DNA from: Alphaproteobacteria bacterium
GTDB lineage: Bacteria > Pseudomonadota > Alphaproteobacteria > JAGOMX01
Assembly: GCA_016742295.1 (NCBI GenBank)
Contig: JACVCA010000093.1
Location: forward strand, 1-5,737
Length of the DNA: 5,737 bases
Direction: 5' to 3'
The number at the start of each line of letters is the position of its first letter. Position 1 is the stretch's first letter. A program made the translations under genes and the position numbers. The notes under the pieces were generated by a model. It made no database searches. It worked only from the letters and a program-made list of their open reading frames with translations, and was not told the DNA's origin. This document shows, one piece after another, positions 1-5,652 of this stretch.

Positions 1-3000
1 GTTACATACTCAGCGACGGCGCTTATGCGAGCGAGGTCTTGCTTGTTCAGCTTCCTGTTTGAACTTTCGGCGAGGTCCTCTCTCAGCTCAGACTTTATAC
101 TAGGCATGCGCTGTTCTTGGTATTGAATGCCTGTCTTTATGGCTTCAAACAGTACATCCATTGGTTTAACGCCGTACCGTTCTTGATGGCGCAAAACCTC
201 ATTGGCCATCCGGCTTGCTGCATAATCCGACAGGTTTAGTTGCGTTTGCCAGGTTTTTGCTTCCTTGGCTTGCAGCTTTTGGTTCATTGCAAGTTCTTGG
301 CAGGCTTGTTGATTAAGCTTATGGCTTTGCGGTGGTTTCTTGCCGCCCCGCATCGCCTGCTCATAAAGCCTGCCTTCAATCAAGGCAATCCGCTCAGCAT
401 ATATTCTTATTTTTGGTCTTTCTGCTGCAGAGATATGGTCAAAGGTTTCCTTCCAGTTCTTGAGGTAGTCTTTTTCAATTCGAGGGATTCGCTTTTCTTC
501 ATAAAGCGCGCGCTGCATAAAGATTCGAAGATCCTCTTTTTGCGGCTGCTTTTGCATATGAGCCCTAAAGTTCTCTACCTGCTCGGTGACGTTTCGGGCA
601 ACCTTATCGATCAGCCTTAGGTCTTTATCATTTAATTCGTACTTCTGGGTCTGAATAAGATGAGTTTTAAAAATACTTCTCAGGTTAGAACCTGCTTGCG
701 TTTGAATCACTCGCGCTTCAAGGGATGCTGGTTTGTCCTGCCCTACTTCGGAGAGTGAGAGCTTCTCTTGCTTGCCGGTTGTTACCGTTGTATTTCCAGA
801 CAGCCTTTCAGCACCTAACTGTGTTACAGCATCCTCTTTGTACCTATTTCCTTTCTTATGCGCCGTATTAGAAGCTGCGAGTTCAGCCAACTCTCCAGGA
901 ATACTTTGATTTAGTCTAGAATTAATACCCTTCTTTTGTGCCTTTTCGGTCCCTAAGAGCTTTGCTCGTTCAGCTTCACTGAGACTGTGTTCGGTTGGAA
1001 ATACAATATCAGTTTCACGCATTTTACCCAGAAATTGGATACACACCTCTTGCCAGCTACGTCGCGATACATATTTGATGGCATCTAATTGATTGCCGAT
1101 CCGATTCAAAACCTTGCTCAACAAACAGTCATCGTCTTTCATGAGAGTATAAGCTTGATCTGAGCTCACGTAATCAATTCCCATAAGCTTCTCATTCATG
1201 CTGGAGAGATTGTTCATGAAGATTTCATCTCTCCAGAAGTCTAGCTTTGACCCAAACACCTTTAAGGATTCTTTATGGCGGGTCATGCCTACATAAGAGA
1301 GATTTCGGTACATTTCCCGTGAAGCTAAAAGAAAGCACTTATCTGCATCAGCTCCTTGAGTCTTATGAATGGTTGCAGCCCAGCCTTGATCAAAATATGG
1401 ATACAGCTTTGGTACAAAAGAAACTATTTTATTATCACTCTCTTTGGTTCCATCGAGGTGCACTTGAATTGTTTGACGGTTTAACGAGGTTACTGTTCCT
1501 AGTGTGCCGTTACTTACCCCTAACCCGTTATCATTGCGGGTAAAGAGCAACCTGTCTCCTACTGCAAAATGTCGTTCTTCTTTAAAGATGATTTTGTCTT
1601 CGAAGTCATTTTCATTTTGTCTGTGAATCGTATAGAGGTAATCCTCTTTACCAATGTTACCTTCCTGCTTGAGTAAGCTCCGCACCGCTTCATTCATGCT
1701 TCGAGTGTCTCTATTGGTGTAAGCAAACATAAGATGAGACTTTTCAGGATGGGCTTTGAGTGAAGTTAAGAAGGCTTCAATGATCTTTTGTTTGGTCAGA
1801 GCTTTTACGTCACAGACATGCCTGTCCTGGTGCTCATCTAGTTGCGGTAAATTCCATCTAATCTCCCATGCCTTTGCTTCCTGCAATTGCTGCTGCTTCG
1901 GTAAAGAGCGGTCTACAAACCATAAGACAAATTCTTGAGGATCAACTCCTAACTCTTTCATAAATGGTTTGCAGAAGGTGATGTTATCATGCATGTGCTT
2001 GGCACAGGCTTGCCGTCTCTCCTTCCATTCCTGGTAAAGATTATAATCTTGATGGCCGGCAAGCTCCTGAAAAAATGGCCTACGAGTAAAACCTAATTCC
2101 TTAAAGTCATCCAACATACTGTGATAGATATTGCCTGCAACACGCCTTGAGAGGTTATAAAGCTCAACCACACCTCGATGATCCTGATCCTTTTTTAATA
2201 ATTTAAGATCAGGAACCTTCTCTTCACCAAACTCAATACAACCTTTCTGGTAATAAGCTTCGATGGCTTCACGGGTTTTAAGTTGGCCAAACAGTTTCGT
2301 AGCTTCTCGTTGCCAATCTTCTTTCTGCCGTACAATGGTCTCAAGTTTGGCAACCACTATGCGCTCTGTTACTAAGCGTAATGCTGCCCCTGCTTCAACA
2401 GGTTGGAGTTGTGCGCTGTCGCCAACAATAACGGCTTTAACCCCCAGGGTATTCACGGCTTTTAAGAAACTTTCAAACCTCTCCGTATCGACCATTCCTG
2501 CTTCATCAAGCATCAGGACTGATTTTGAAGAATAGCGGCACCGGCCTGATTCAAACTCGTGTAAAAACTTATGCAGGGTCTTTGATTGAATGCCCAGTTG
2601 CTCAAGATTTTGAGATGCTTTTCCTGTAGACGCCAACCCATACACACGGAAGCCTTCAGCTTCCCAAATCTCTTTAGCTGCCTTTAAAGCTGTGGTCTTA
2701 CCTGCTCCAGCGTATCCTATAACACAAGAAAGTTGATCTCCTTTGGTCAGGTGAAGGATGGCTGCCTTTTGATCTGCTGAAAGCCCACCATATTCCAAAA
2801 GCTCTTGATCATAAGCGGTCATGACCTTATTCACCTGTTCTAGCTTCACAAGGTGACTTTGCACTTTACCCAACTGCTCCCCAAGCCGTACGACATTTAG
2901 TTCAGCTTTGAGCATCGCCCGGGTCGTATAGACAGCCGCTTCTTTTTCTTGAGCACCATTTATTTGCACTGTACGAAGTAGCACCAGCTCACGCGAGTTC

Positions 3001-3962
3001 TGAAGTTTAGCCTCAAGCTTTTGGTACAAAGCCGCGTCATCGACATACCGGGCAAGAATCTTTTGCACATCCCCCCACATAAAGGTTGCTTGGTTCTTGG
3101 TGGCAATCTCAAGTACTACCTCAGGCCTGCGGATAATGCGGTAAAGGTTCTTGAGCTTGACCTCTTGAAAGGCACGAATCTTATCTAAAATAGGCACAAA
3201 TTTTAAAGAATCCTTTGCGTCTCCTGCTCCTTCAGGGCTCTGATCTTTAAAGCTATCCTGCTTTTGTTGTTGGAGACGGCGCTCCATCTCCGTGACGCCT
3301 TTACCCTGCTTTGGCTGTCCCTCAAGCTCAATACCGCGGTTATAATTTGAGCGGTGATCAATGGTTGTCTCAAACCCGTTCATCTTGAGATGGAAATTGG
3401 TATAAGCGGCCCACTGCTCACGCCACTGCAACAATTGTGTTTTCGTATTCCATGCGCGTTCTTTATGAGCTGATAGACCATGTTCTTCTAGGCGCCGGGT
3501 TAGCAGTAAAGCATGGCAATGAGGTTTATATTCCCCTGTCTCTTCATCGGTATCCAGGTGAAAATTTGCAAGCACTGTAATACCTAACTTGCAACACTGA
3601 TCTTGTAAGAACTCTCTTGCTAAAGCGAAGTTTTGCTCATCCGTAAATTCCTGAGGTAGGGCAAATTCCAGCTCACGATACACTTGTGCATCTTTACGCT
3701 TTTCTGCACCCTCAACCAAATCAATCAACTTCTGCACACCACCCTGGCGGCCTCCGGTAATGAGGTTTTGTAAATCATGGGCCCATTGCGGTGCACTTTC
3801 AGGCAACAACAGTTCCACGTGCTGTACGGACTTACTGCGGAAATCAAAACTTTTACCAGTTTGTTGATCAATGAGTTTACAGCCAGCTCTATAAGCTGTA
3901 GCACCCACAGTGTTGCGACTTGAACGGGACAGTATTTTGGCTGACATATGATAAATGGCCAT
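1..3962 (-). CDS. traA: Ti-type conjugative transfer relaxase-helicase TraA (3' end outside window)
   Basis: Conjugative relaxase fused to a helicase: it should nick one strand at oriT, stay bound to the 5' end and unwind the transferred DNA. The frame is open without a stop from 3962 to the window edge (1320 complete codons), so the C-terminus is missing. The protein begins MAIYHMSAK, the usual opening of MobA/MobL-type (MOBQ) relaxases. Tyr24 in GATAYRAG is the likely catalytic tyrosine, and His135 (NFHLD) with His148 and His150 (KPHCHALL) form the metal-binding triad. The RecD-like helicase follows: Walker A GYAGAGKTT from about 416, Walker B LDEAGM 485-490, VGDSAQLQP around 513-521, TIHKTQG around 864-870 and SYVGMTR 889-895. 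After about residue 930 comes a polar linker and a charged, mostly helical tail. The start at 3962 is preferred over an in-frame ATG at 3977 because it restores the family N-terminus; neither has a strong ribosome site. No frameshift or lost key residue was seen. Confidence 0.96.
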   Translation of the reverse strand, partial: MAIYHMSAKILSRSSRNTVGATAYRAGCKLIDQQTGKSFDFRSKSVQHVELLLPESAPQWAHDLQNLITGGRQGGVQKLIDLVEGAEKRKDAQVYRELEFALPQEFTDEQNFALAREFLQDQCCKLGITVLANFHLDTDEETGEYKPHCHALLLTRRLEEHGLSAHKERAWNTKTQLLQWREQWAAYTNFHLKMNGFETTIDHRSNYNRGIELEGQPKQGKGVTEMERRLQQQKQDSFKDQSPEGAGDAKDSLKFVPILDKIRAFQEVKLKNLYRIIRRPEVVLEIATKNQATFMWGDVQKILARYVDDAALYQKLEAKLQNSRELVLLRTVQINGAQEKEAAVYTTRAMLKAELNVVRLGEQLGKVQSHLVKLEQVNKVMTAYDQELLEYGGLSADQKAAILHLTKGDQLSCVIGYAGAGKTTALKAAKEIWEAEGFRVYGLASTGKASQNLEQLGIQSKTLHKFLHEFESGRCRYSSKSVLMLDEAGMVDTERFESFLKAVNTLGVKAVIVGDSAQLQPVEAGAALRLVTERIVVAKLETIVRQKEDWQREATKLFGQLKTREAIEAYYQKGCIEFGEEKVPDLKLLKKDQDHRGVVELYNLSRRVAGNIYHSMLDDFKELGFTRRPFFQELAGHQDYNLYQEWKERRQACAKHMHDNITFCKPFMKELGVDPQEFVLWFVDRSLPKQQQLQEAKAWEIRWNLPQLDEHQDRHVCDVKALTKQKIIEAFLTSLKAHPEKSHLMFAYTNRDTRSMNEAVRSLLKQEGNIGKEDYLYTIHRQNENDFEDKIIFKEERHFAVGDRLLFTRNDNGLGVSNGTLGTVTSLNRQTIQVHLDGTKESDNKIVSFVPKLYPYFDQGWAATIHKTQGADADKCFLLASREMYRNLSYVGMTRHKESLKVFGSKLDFWRDEIFMNNLSSMNEKLMGIDYVSSDQAYTLMKDDDCLLSKVLNRIGNQLDAIKYVSRRSWQEVCIQFLGKMRETDIVFPTEHSLSEAERAKLLGTEKAQKKGINSRLNQSIPGELAELAASNTAHKKGNRYKEDAVTQLGAERLSGNTTVTTGKQEKLSLSEVGQDKPASLEARVIQTQAGSNLRSIFKTHLIQTQKYELNDKDLRLIDKVARNVTEQVENFRAHMQKQPQKEDLRIFMQRALYEEKRIPRIEKDYLKNWKETFDHISAAERPKIRIYAERIALIEGRLYEQAMRGGKKPPQSHKLNQQACQELAMNQKLQAKEAKTWQTQLNLSDYAASRMANEVLRHQERYGVKPMDVLFEAIKTGIQYQEQRMPSIKSELREDLAESSNRKLNKQDLARISAVAEYV

Positions 3963-4013
3963 GGGCTTTTGTCTCATGCATGAATGCGTGTTTCATTTTG
4001 CCCGTTTGACCTA

Positions 4014-4027
4014 GGCCGCTTGCGGCC
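4014..4027. repeat. Short GC-rich inverted repeat beside the candidate oriT
   Basis: GGCCGC (4014-4019) and GCGGCC (4022-4027) form perfect six-base arms around a two-base spacer, in a region otherwise A+T-rich. It lies 52 bases upstream of the traA start and 7 bases from the candidate oriT hairpin. It could be an accessory protein-binding site of oriT or a hairpin in the traA leader transcript. It has no T-run on either side, so it is not a typical terminator. Confidence 0.45.
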
Positions 4028-4034
4028 GAGTGCT

Positions 4035-4067
4035 CATTGCAGTATGCAATGTATAAGCGCGCTTGTA
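4035..4067 (+). other. oriT: Candidate origin of transfer (oriT), hairpin plus GCGC core
   Basis: A perfect inverted repeat, CATTGCA (4035-4041), loop GTA, TGCAATG (4045-4051), is followed after two bases by TAAGCGCGCTTG (4054-4065). MOBQ origins such as that of RSF1010 have the same arrangement: a hairpin with a three-base loop, then a core close to TAAGTGCGCCCT that contains the nick site. The match here is 8 of 12 positions and includes TAAG and GCGC. The core is itself part of a 16-bp near-palindrome (4052-4067, one mismatch), so strand assignment rests on the hairpin lying 5' of it on the plus strand. The call is inferred from architecture and location; the exact nick site cannot be fixed. 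Confidence 0.4.
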
Positions 4068-4069
4068 AA
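4041..4069 (-). promoter_or_regulatory. Candidate sigma-70-type promoter for traA
   Basis: Read on the minus strand, TTTACA (4069-4064) matches five of six bases of the -35 consensus. CATACT (4046-4041) matches four of six bases of the -10 consensus, with a 17-base spacer. Transcription would start around 4035 and run into traA after a leader of about 70 bases. The elements lie inside the candidate oriT, an arrangement that would let relaxase binding repress its own gene. The -10 match is modest, so this is tentative. Confidence 0.33.
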
Positions 4070-4139
4070 GATTTTTCTTGAACTACCTTATTGATTTTGC
4101 TTGTATTATTTGATCTTTCTTAATCTACATTTATCAGTC

Positions 4140-4179
4140 TTCGTCATCTGGGGTTACTTTGAATTTTTCAGATGAAGAA
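4140..4179. repeat. Imperfect 11-bp inverted repeat with 18-base loop
   Basis: TTCGTCATCTG (4140-4150) pairs with CAGATGAAGAA (4169-4179) at 10 of 11 positions, around an 18-base A+T-rich loop. The inner seven bases, TCATCTG and CAGATGA, are perfect. It lies midway between the oriT-like repeats and the toxin operator. It has no T-run after either arm, so a terminator is unlikely; a binding site for a transfer or regulatory protein is possible but unproven. Confidence 0.4.
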
Positions 4180-4202
4180 AATTCATAAAAGGGTGATGCA
4201 TG

Positions 4203-4220
4203 AGGGAGGTTATCCCTTTT
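4203..4220 (+). repeat. Small hairpin followed by a short T-run
   Basis: AGGGA (4203-4207) and TCCCT (4213-4217) enclose a five-base loop and are followed by three further T residues. The shape is that of a weak intrinsic terminator on the plus strand, but no gene ends upstream of it and the stem has only five pairs, so it may be incidental. It precedes the toxin operon and could insulate it. Confidence 0.2.
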
Positions 4221-4253
4221 GCTATAAACTTATCGTGAGAAAGGTATAGATTT

Positions 4254-4275
4254 ATTGTAGCCTATAAGCTACAAT
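4254..4275. promoter_or_regulatory. Palindromic operator of the toxin-antitoxin operon
   Basis: ATTGTAGC (4254-4261) and GCTACAAT (4268-4275) are perfect eight-base arms separated by CTATAA, ending six bases before the toxin start codon. HigA-type antitoxins with a helix-turn-helix domain typically dimerise on a palindrome in their own promoter and repress it. Position, symmetry and the neighbouring gene fit such autoregulation. TATAAG at 4263-4268 and TATAGA at 4245-4250 are possible -10 boxes that would be occluded, but no convincing -35 partner was found. Confidence 0.62.
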
Positions 4276-4281
4276 CTAAAA

Positions 4282-4632
4282 ATGAAAAACGATATCTTCA
4301 CAATAGAAATTTATCAAAATTCTGAAGGCAAAAAGCCATTTATTGAATGGATGAACTCCTTAAAAGACACAACCGCACGAGCAAAAATTAATGTACGCCT
4401 GGCGCGTATAAGGCTTGGCAATCTTGGTGATTATAAGTCTTTAGGAGAAGGTATCTTTGAATTGCGAGTTAACGAAGGGCCAGGTTACCGTATTTATTTT
4501 ACGCAAAATGCTGAGAAGAAAATTATCCTACTCGGGGGAAGTAAAAAAACTCAACCTAAGGAAATTGTAAAAGCACGAGATTATTTAGAAGATTATAGGA
4601 GAAATAAAGATGTCAAAAAGCATACCTTATAA
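4282..4632 (+). CDS. higB: RelE/ParE-superfamily toxin, HigB-like addiction module killer protein
   Basis: Toxin of a type II toxin-antitoxin module, 116 residues, the usual size for the HI1419/HigB-like 'addiction module killer protein' family. Members are generally thought to be RelE-fold mRNA-cleaving enzymes acting with or near the ribosome; this one's activity is inferred. Diagnostic blocks are FIEWMNSLKD (20-29), ELRVNEGPGYRIYF (60-73) and LLGGSKKTQPKEI (83-95), followed by a basic C-terminal helix. The start at 4282 sits directly after the operator palindrome and has no clear ribosome site, so translation may be weak or the transcript nearly leaderless. The toxin gene comes first and its last 23 bases overlap the antitoxin gene, the order typical of higBA and the reverse of relBE. 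The symbol reflects family resemblance, not proven orthology. Confidence 0.9.
   Translation: MKNDIFTIEIYQNSEGKKPFIEWMNSLKDTTARAKINVRLARIRLGNLGDYKSLGEGIFELRVNEGPGYRIYFTQNAEKKIILLGGSKKTQPKEIVKARDYLEDYRRNKDVKKHTL
4597..4602 (+). promoter_or_regulatory. Ribosome binding site of the antitoxin gene
   Basis: AGGAGA lies seven bases before the antitoxin ATG and within the toxin's coding sequence. It fixes the antitoxin start and allows its translation independently of, or re-initiating after, toxin translation. The toxin gene itself has no comparable site. Confidence 0.75.
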
Positions 4633-4948
4633 GGATTATTTAAAAGAAACGCTGAAAGATCCCCAAGAAGCGGCAGCATATCTTGATGAAGCTCTAAAGG
4701 ATAATGACCCTAGCGTCTTTACCTTAGCCTTAAGGGATGTTGTCGATGCCTGTGGGGGCGGAATCACTGAAACCGCAAGAAAGACCTCCTTAAATCGTGA
4801 AGGGCTCTACCGGATGCTCTCTGAGAAGGGCAATCCCCGTTTCAAAAGCCTTAATTCTCTTATAGATTCTCTTGGGCTTGAATTGCATGTCATGGTAAAG
4901 AGTCAGGAGAAAAACTACAAGCATTCATCCAAAGAACTGAGTCAGTGA
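4610..4948 (+). CDS. higA: HigA-like antitoxin with helix-turn-helix domain
   Basis: Antitoxin of 112 residues that should bind and neutralise the upstream toxin and repress the operon. It matches the 'addiction module antidote protein' pattern closely: DPQEAAAYLDEALKD (17-31), VFTLALRDVVDACGG (36-50), then a Cro/C1-type helix-turn-helix from about 51 to 90 with GITETARKTSLNREGLYRML and GNPRFKSLNSLIDSLGLEL. The start at 4610 has a good ribosome site, AGGAGA at 4597-4602, seven bases upstream and inside the toxin gene, giving translation in the +1 frame relative to the toxin. The stronger ribosome site for the antitoxin than for the toxin fits the need for antitoxin excess. A lysine- and serine-rich tail (about 97-112) follows the conserved domain and is probably flexible. 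Confidence 0.92.
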   Translation: MSKSIPYKDYLKETLKDPQEAAAYLDEALKDNDPSVFTLALRDVVDACGGGITETARKTSLNREGLYRMLSEKGNPRFKSLNSLIDSLGLELHVMVKSQEKNYKHSSKELSQ

Positions 4949-5130
4949 AGAGCTGTTAAAGCTGACCTTTCCCCCTATAATGCATCCAGTTTAAGTTAAT
5001 ACCTAAGTCCAACTGGAAAAGAATTATGAAGAAGAGCTATGATCTCGAACACATTATGAACGTAAGTGCAGCTTATCCCAAGGCATAGGAATTAGCTTCA
5101 GGCATAATTTAAAGAGCACTTGACATGGAT

Positions 5131-5256
5131 TCAAATATCTTCACGCTCGGGGGGGGGGTGTTTATAAGCACTATCATGATCTCCAGGGAGCGAAATAAAG
5201 CGCATAAACACTCCTTCGCACATTACACGGGCATGGCATTTATGAGATAACCTCAT
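5131..5256 (-). CDS. Doubtful 41-codon reading frame containing a homopolymer
   Basis: The frame begins MRLSHKCHARVMCEGVF and ends shortly after a triple proline coded by the run of ten G residues on the plus strand. An internal ATG at residue 18 (MRFISLPGDHDSAYKH) is preceded by AAGGAG, a reasonable ribosome site. The frame is in phase with the tnpA-like remnant upstream but separated from it by a stop and two codons. The protein is not recognised. It may be a broken gene whose real continuation was lost, or chance. Confidence 0.2.
   Translation of the reverse strand: MRLSHKCHARVMCEGVFMRFISLPGDHDSAYKHPPPEREDI
5149..5158. repeat. Homopolymer of ten G residues
   Basis: Ten consecutive G residues in an otherwise A+T-leaning region. 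Such tracts slip readily in replication and in sequencing, so the length may vary or be miscalled. The right end abuts GTGTTTAT (5158-5165), which is inversely repeated as ATAAACAC at 5204-5211. Confidence 0.85.
5158..5211. repeat. 8-bp inverted repeat with 38-base spacer
   Basis: GTGTTTAT (5158-5165) and ATAAACAC (5204-5211) are perfect inverse copies. The spacing is long for a simple hairpin. It could be a site for a DNA-binding protein or the trace of a rearrangement. No function is assigned. Confidence 0.35.
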
Positions 5257-5262
5257 TCGAAT

Positions 5263-5352
5263 TTACCGGAATATGCAACTGAGGCCACTGCTTAAAAAAT
5301 GTTCCAATGTTTGTTTCCAATATTCTGTGCGGTCTGCTTTTTTATGAGCCAT
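5263..5352 (-). pseudogene. tnpA: Truncated IS66-family accessory gene (tnpA-like), N-terminal fragment
   Basis: The first 29 codons of a small IS66-type accessory protein, beginning MAHKKADRTEYWKQTLEHFL and continuing to SSGLS before the match fails and a stop follows four codons later. The pattern of a Trp-containing helix followed by SGLS, where full proteins go on to a helix-turn-helix (typically FCR...), is that of IS66 TnpA. A strong ribosome site, GAGGAGG (plus-strand 5358-5364), stands five bases before the ATG. The conserved part ends around 5278, so a deletion or insertion breakpoint should lie there. The tnpB and tnpC genes that normally follow on the same strand are absent. Family assignment rests on a short match and is moderately sure. 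Confidence 0.65.
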
Positions 5353-5406
5353 GTATTCCTCCTCATCAAAGCAAAATCATGCCATGATTAACTCTCTCTT
5401 GGTATA

Positions 5407-5427
5407 GGCACTTCCTCGCACCCTTAC
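5407..5427 (-). repeat. Terminal inverted repeat of the minus-strand IS66 remnant
   Basis: Read on the minus strand this begins GTAAGGGTGCGAGGAAG. Aligned without gaps over 21 bases, 12 positions match the end at 5632-5652, following the shared pattern GTAAnnGTnnGAGnAAnnnCC. The similarity supports both as ends of related IS66-type elements. Confidence 0.5.
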
Positions 5428-5597
5428 CAGCGGCCATCATCTTCAGTCTTATGGAAACATGTCGTCAGAATAAAGTTGACCCTCAAGCTTATCTTGCGGA
5501 TGTATTGGCACGGTTGCCAACTCACCCCAATCGACGGATCAAGGAGCTCTTGCCGCACTATTGGCAGCCTTCTCAAACTTTGACCCAAGCTGCCTGA
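5428..5597 (+). pseudogene. tnpC: IS66-family transposase (tnpC), C-terminal fragment
   Basis: About 55 codons at the end of an IS66 transposase remain. In frame from 5433 they read AAIIFSLMETC-type sequence, then NKVDPQAYLADVLARLP, then THPNRRIKELLPHYWQP and a stop at 5595-5597. The pattern 'SL.ET...N.vdP..YL.dVL.rlp.hP..ri.eLLP..W' is the hallmark of the IS66 transposase C-terminus. Everything upstream, including the catalytic DDE core, is missing. The in-frame sequence before 5428 is unrelated and reaches a stop at 5385. The break coincides with the terminal repeat of the opposed IS66 remnant, pointing to interruption by insertion. Confidence 0.87.
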
Positions 5598-5631
5598 AGA
5601 AGCATACCAAATCTCCATTCCTTATAACATA

Positions 5632-5652
5632 GGGGGTTGCTCATACGGTTAC
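5632..5652 (-). repeat. Terminal inverted repeat of the plus-strand IS66 remnant
   Basis: Read inwards on the minus strand this is GTAACCGTATGAGCAACCCC. It starts with GTAA as IS66-family ends do, lies at the expected short distance after the transposase stop, and shares 12 of 21 positions with the end at 5407-5427. It probably marks the right boundary of the element at 5652. Confidence 0.55.

Larger units (their letters stand above)
3963..4281. other. Divergent intergenic region between traA and the toxin gene
   Basis: This 319-base stretch contains no plausible gene. It separates the minus-strand traA from the plus-strand toxin-antitoxin operon and is dense in inverted repeats: 4014-4027, 4035-4051, the near-palindrome 4052-4067, 4140-4179, 4203-4217 and 4254-4275. 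Those nearest traA resemble an origin of transfer, and the one nearest the toxin looks like an operator. In Ti-like transfer systems the origin of transfer lies next to traA in a divergent gap, which fits this position. Confidence 0.8.
4949..5262. other. Gene-poor stretch after the antitoxin gene
   Basis: No convincing intact gene is seen in these 314 bases. A 20-codon plus-strand frame (5026-5088) starts after GGAAAAG but stops quickly. A 41-codon minus-strand frame (5131-5256) crosses a run of ten G residues. CCAGTT (4986-4991) and AACTGG (5011-5016) make a weak hairpin after the antitoxin gene without a T-run. The sequence probably joins decayed insertion-sequence or element remnants. Confidence 0.5.
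5263..5427 (-). mobile_element. Left-end remnant of an IS66-family element
   Basis: On the minus strand the element would begin at 5427 with GTAAGGGTGCGAGGAAG, then about 75 bases of leader, then the tnpA-like start. IS66-family ends usually begin GTAA and lie upstream of tnpA at about this distance. The end butts directly against the plus-strand transposase remnant starting at 5428, as if this element had inserted into that gene. Its other end and the expected 8-bp target duplication are not visible in the window, so the rest has been deleted or lies elsewhere. Confidence 0.5.
5428..5652 (+). mobile_element. Right-end remnant of an IS66-family element
   Basis: This joins the tnpC C-terminal fragment to the terminal repeat 55 bases beyond its stop codon. 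The left part of the element is absent from the window. The element lies in the opposite orientation to the adjacent minus-strand IS66 remnant, and the two ends are related but not identical, so they come from different family members. Confidence 0.6.

Noticed and set aside
240..620. Plus-strand open frame of 126 codons
   Set aside because: It is antisense to traA, whose frame is continuous here with family-like sequence; the peptide has no recognisable domain.
1247..1543. Plus-strand open frame of 98 codons
   Set aside because: It lies opposite the conserved C-terminal helicase motifs of traA, which explain the sequence.
1756..1938. Plus-strand open frame of 60 codons
   Set aside because: Antisense to traA, no ribosome site of note, cysteine-rich translation typical of a shadow frame.
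2263..2535. Plus-strand open frame of 90 codons
   Set aside because: Opposite the Walker B region of traA; its serine- and alanine-rich sequence is a by-product of the coding strand.
5053..5073. GTAAGTGCAGC as the missing other end of the minus-strand IS66 remnant
   Set aside because: Only the first GTAAG agrees with the other ends, and the flanking eight bases do not duplicate 5428-5435.
5026..5088. Plus-strand 20-codon frame MKKSYDLEHIMNVSAAYPKA
   Set aside because: It has a fair GGAAAAG site but stops at once and matches nothing recognised; too short to support as a gene.
5424..5618. Minus-strand open frame of 64 codons
   Set aside because: It is the complement of the IS66 transposase C-terminus, which reads with clear family motifs on the plus strand.
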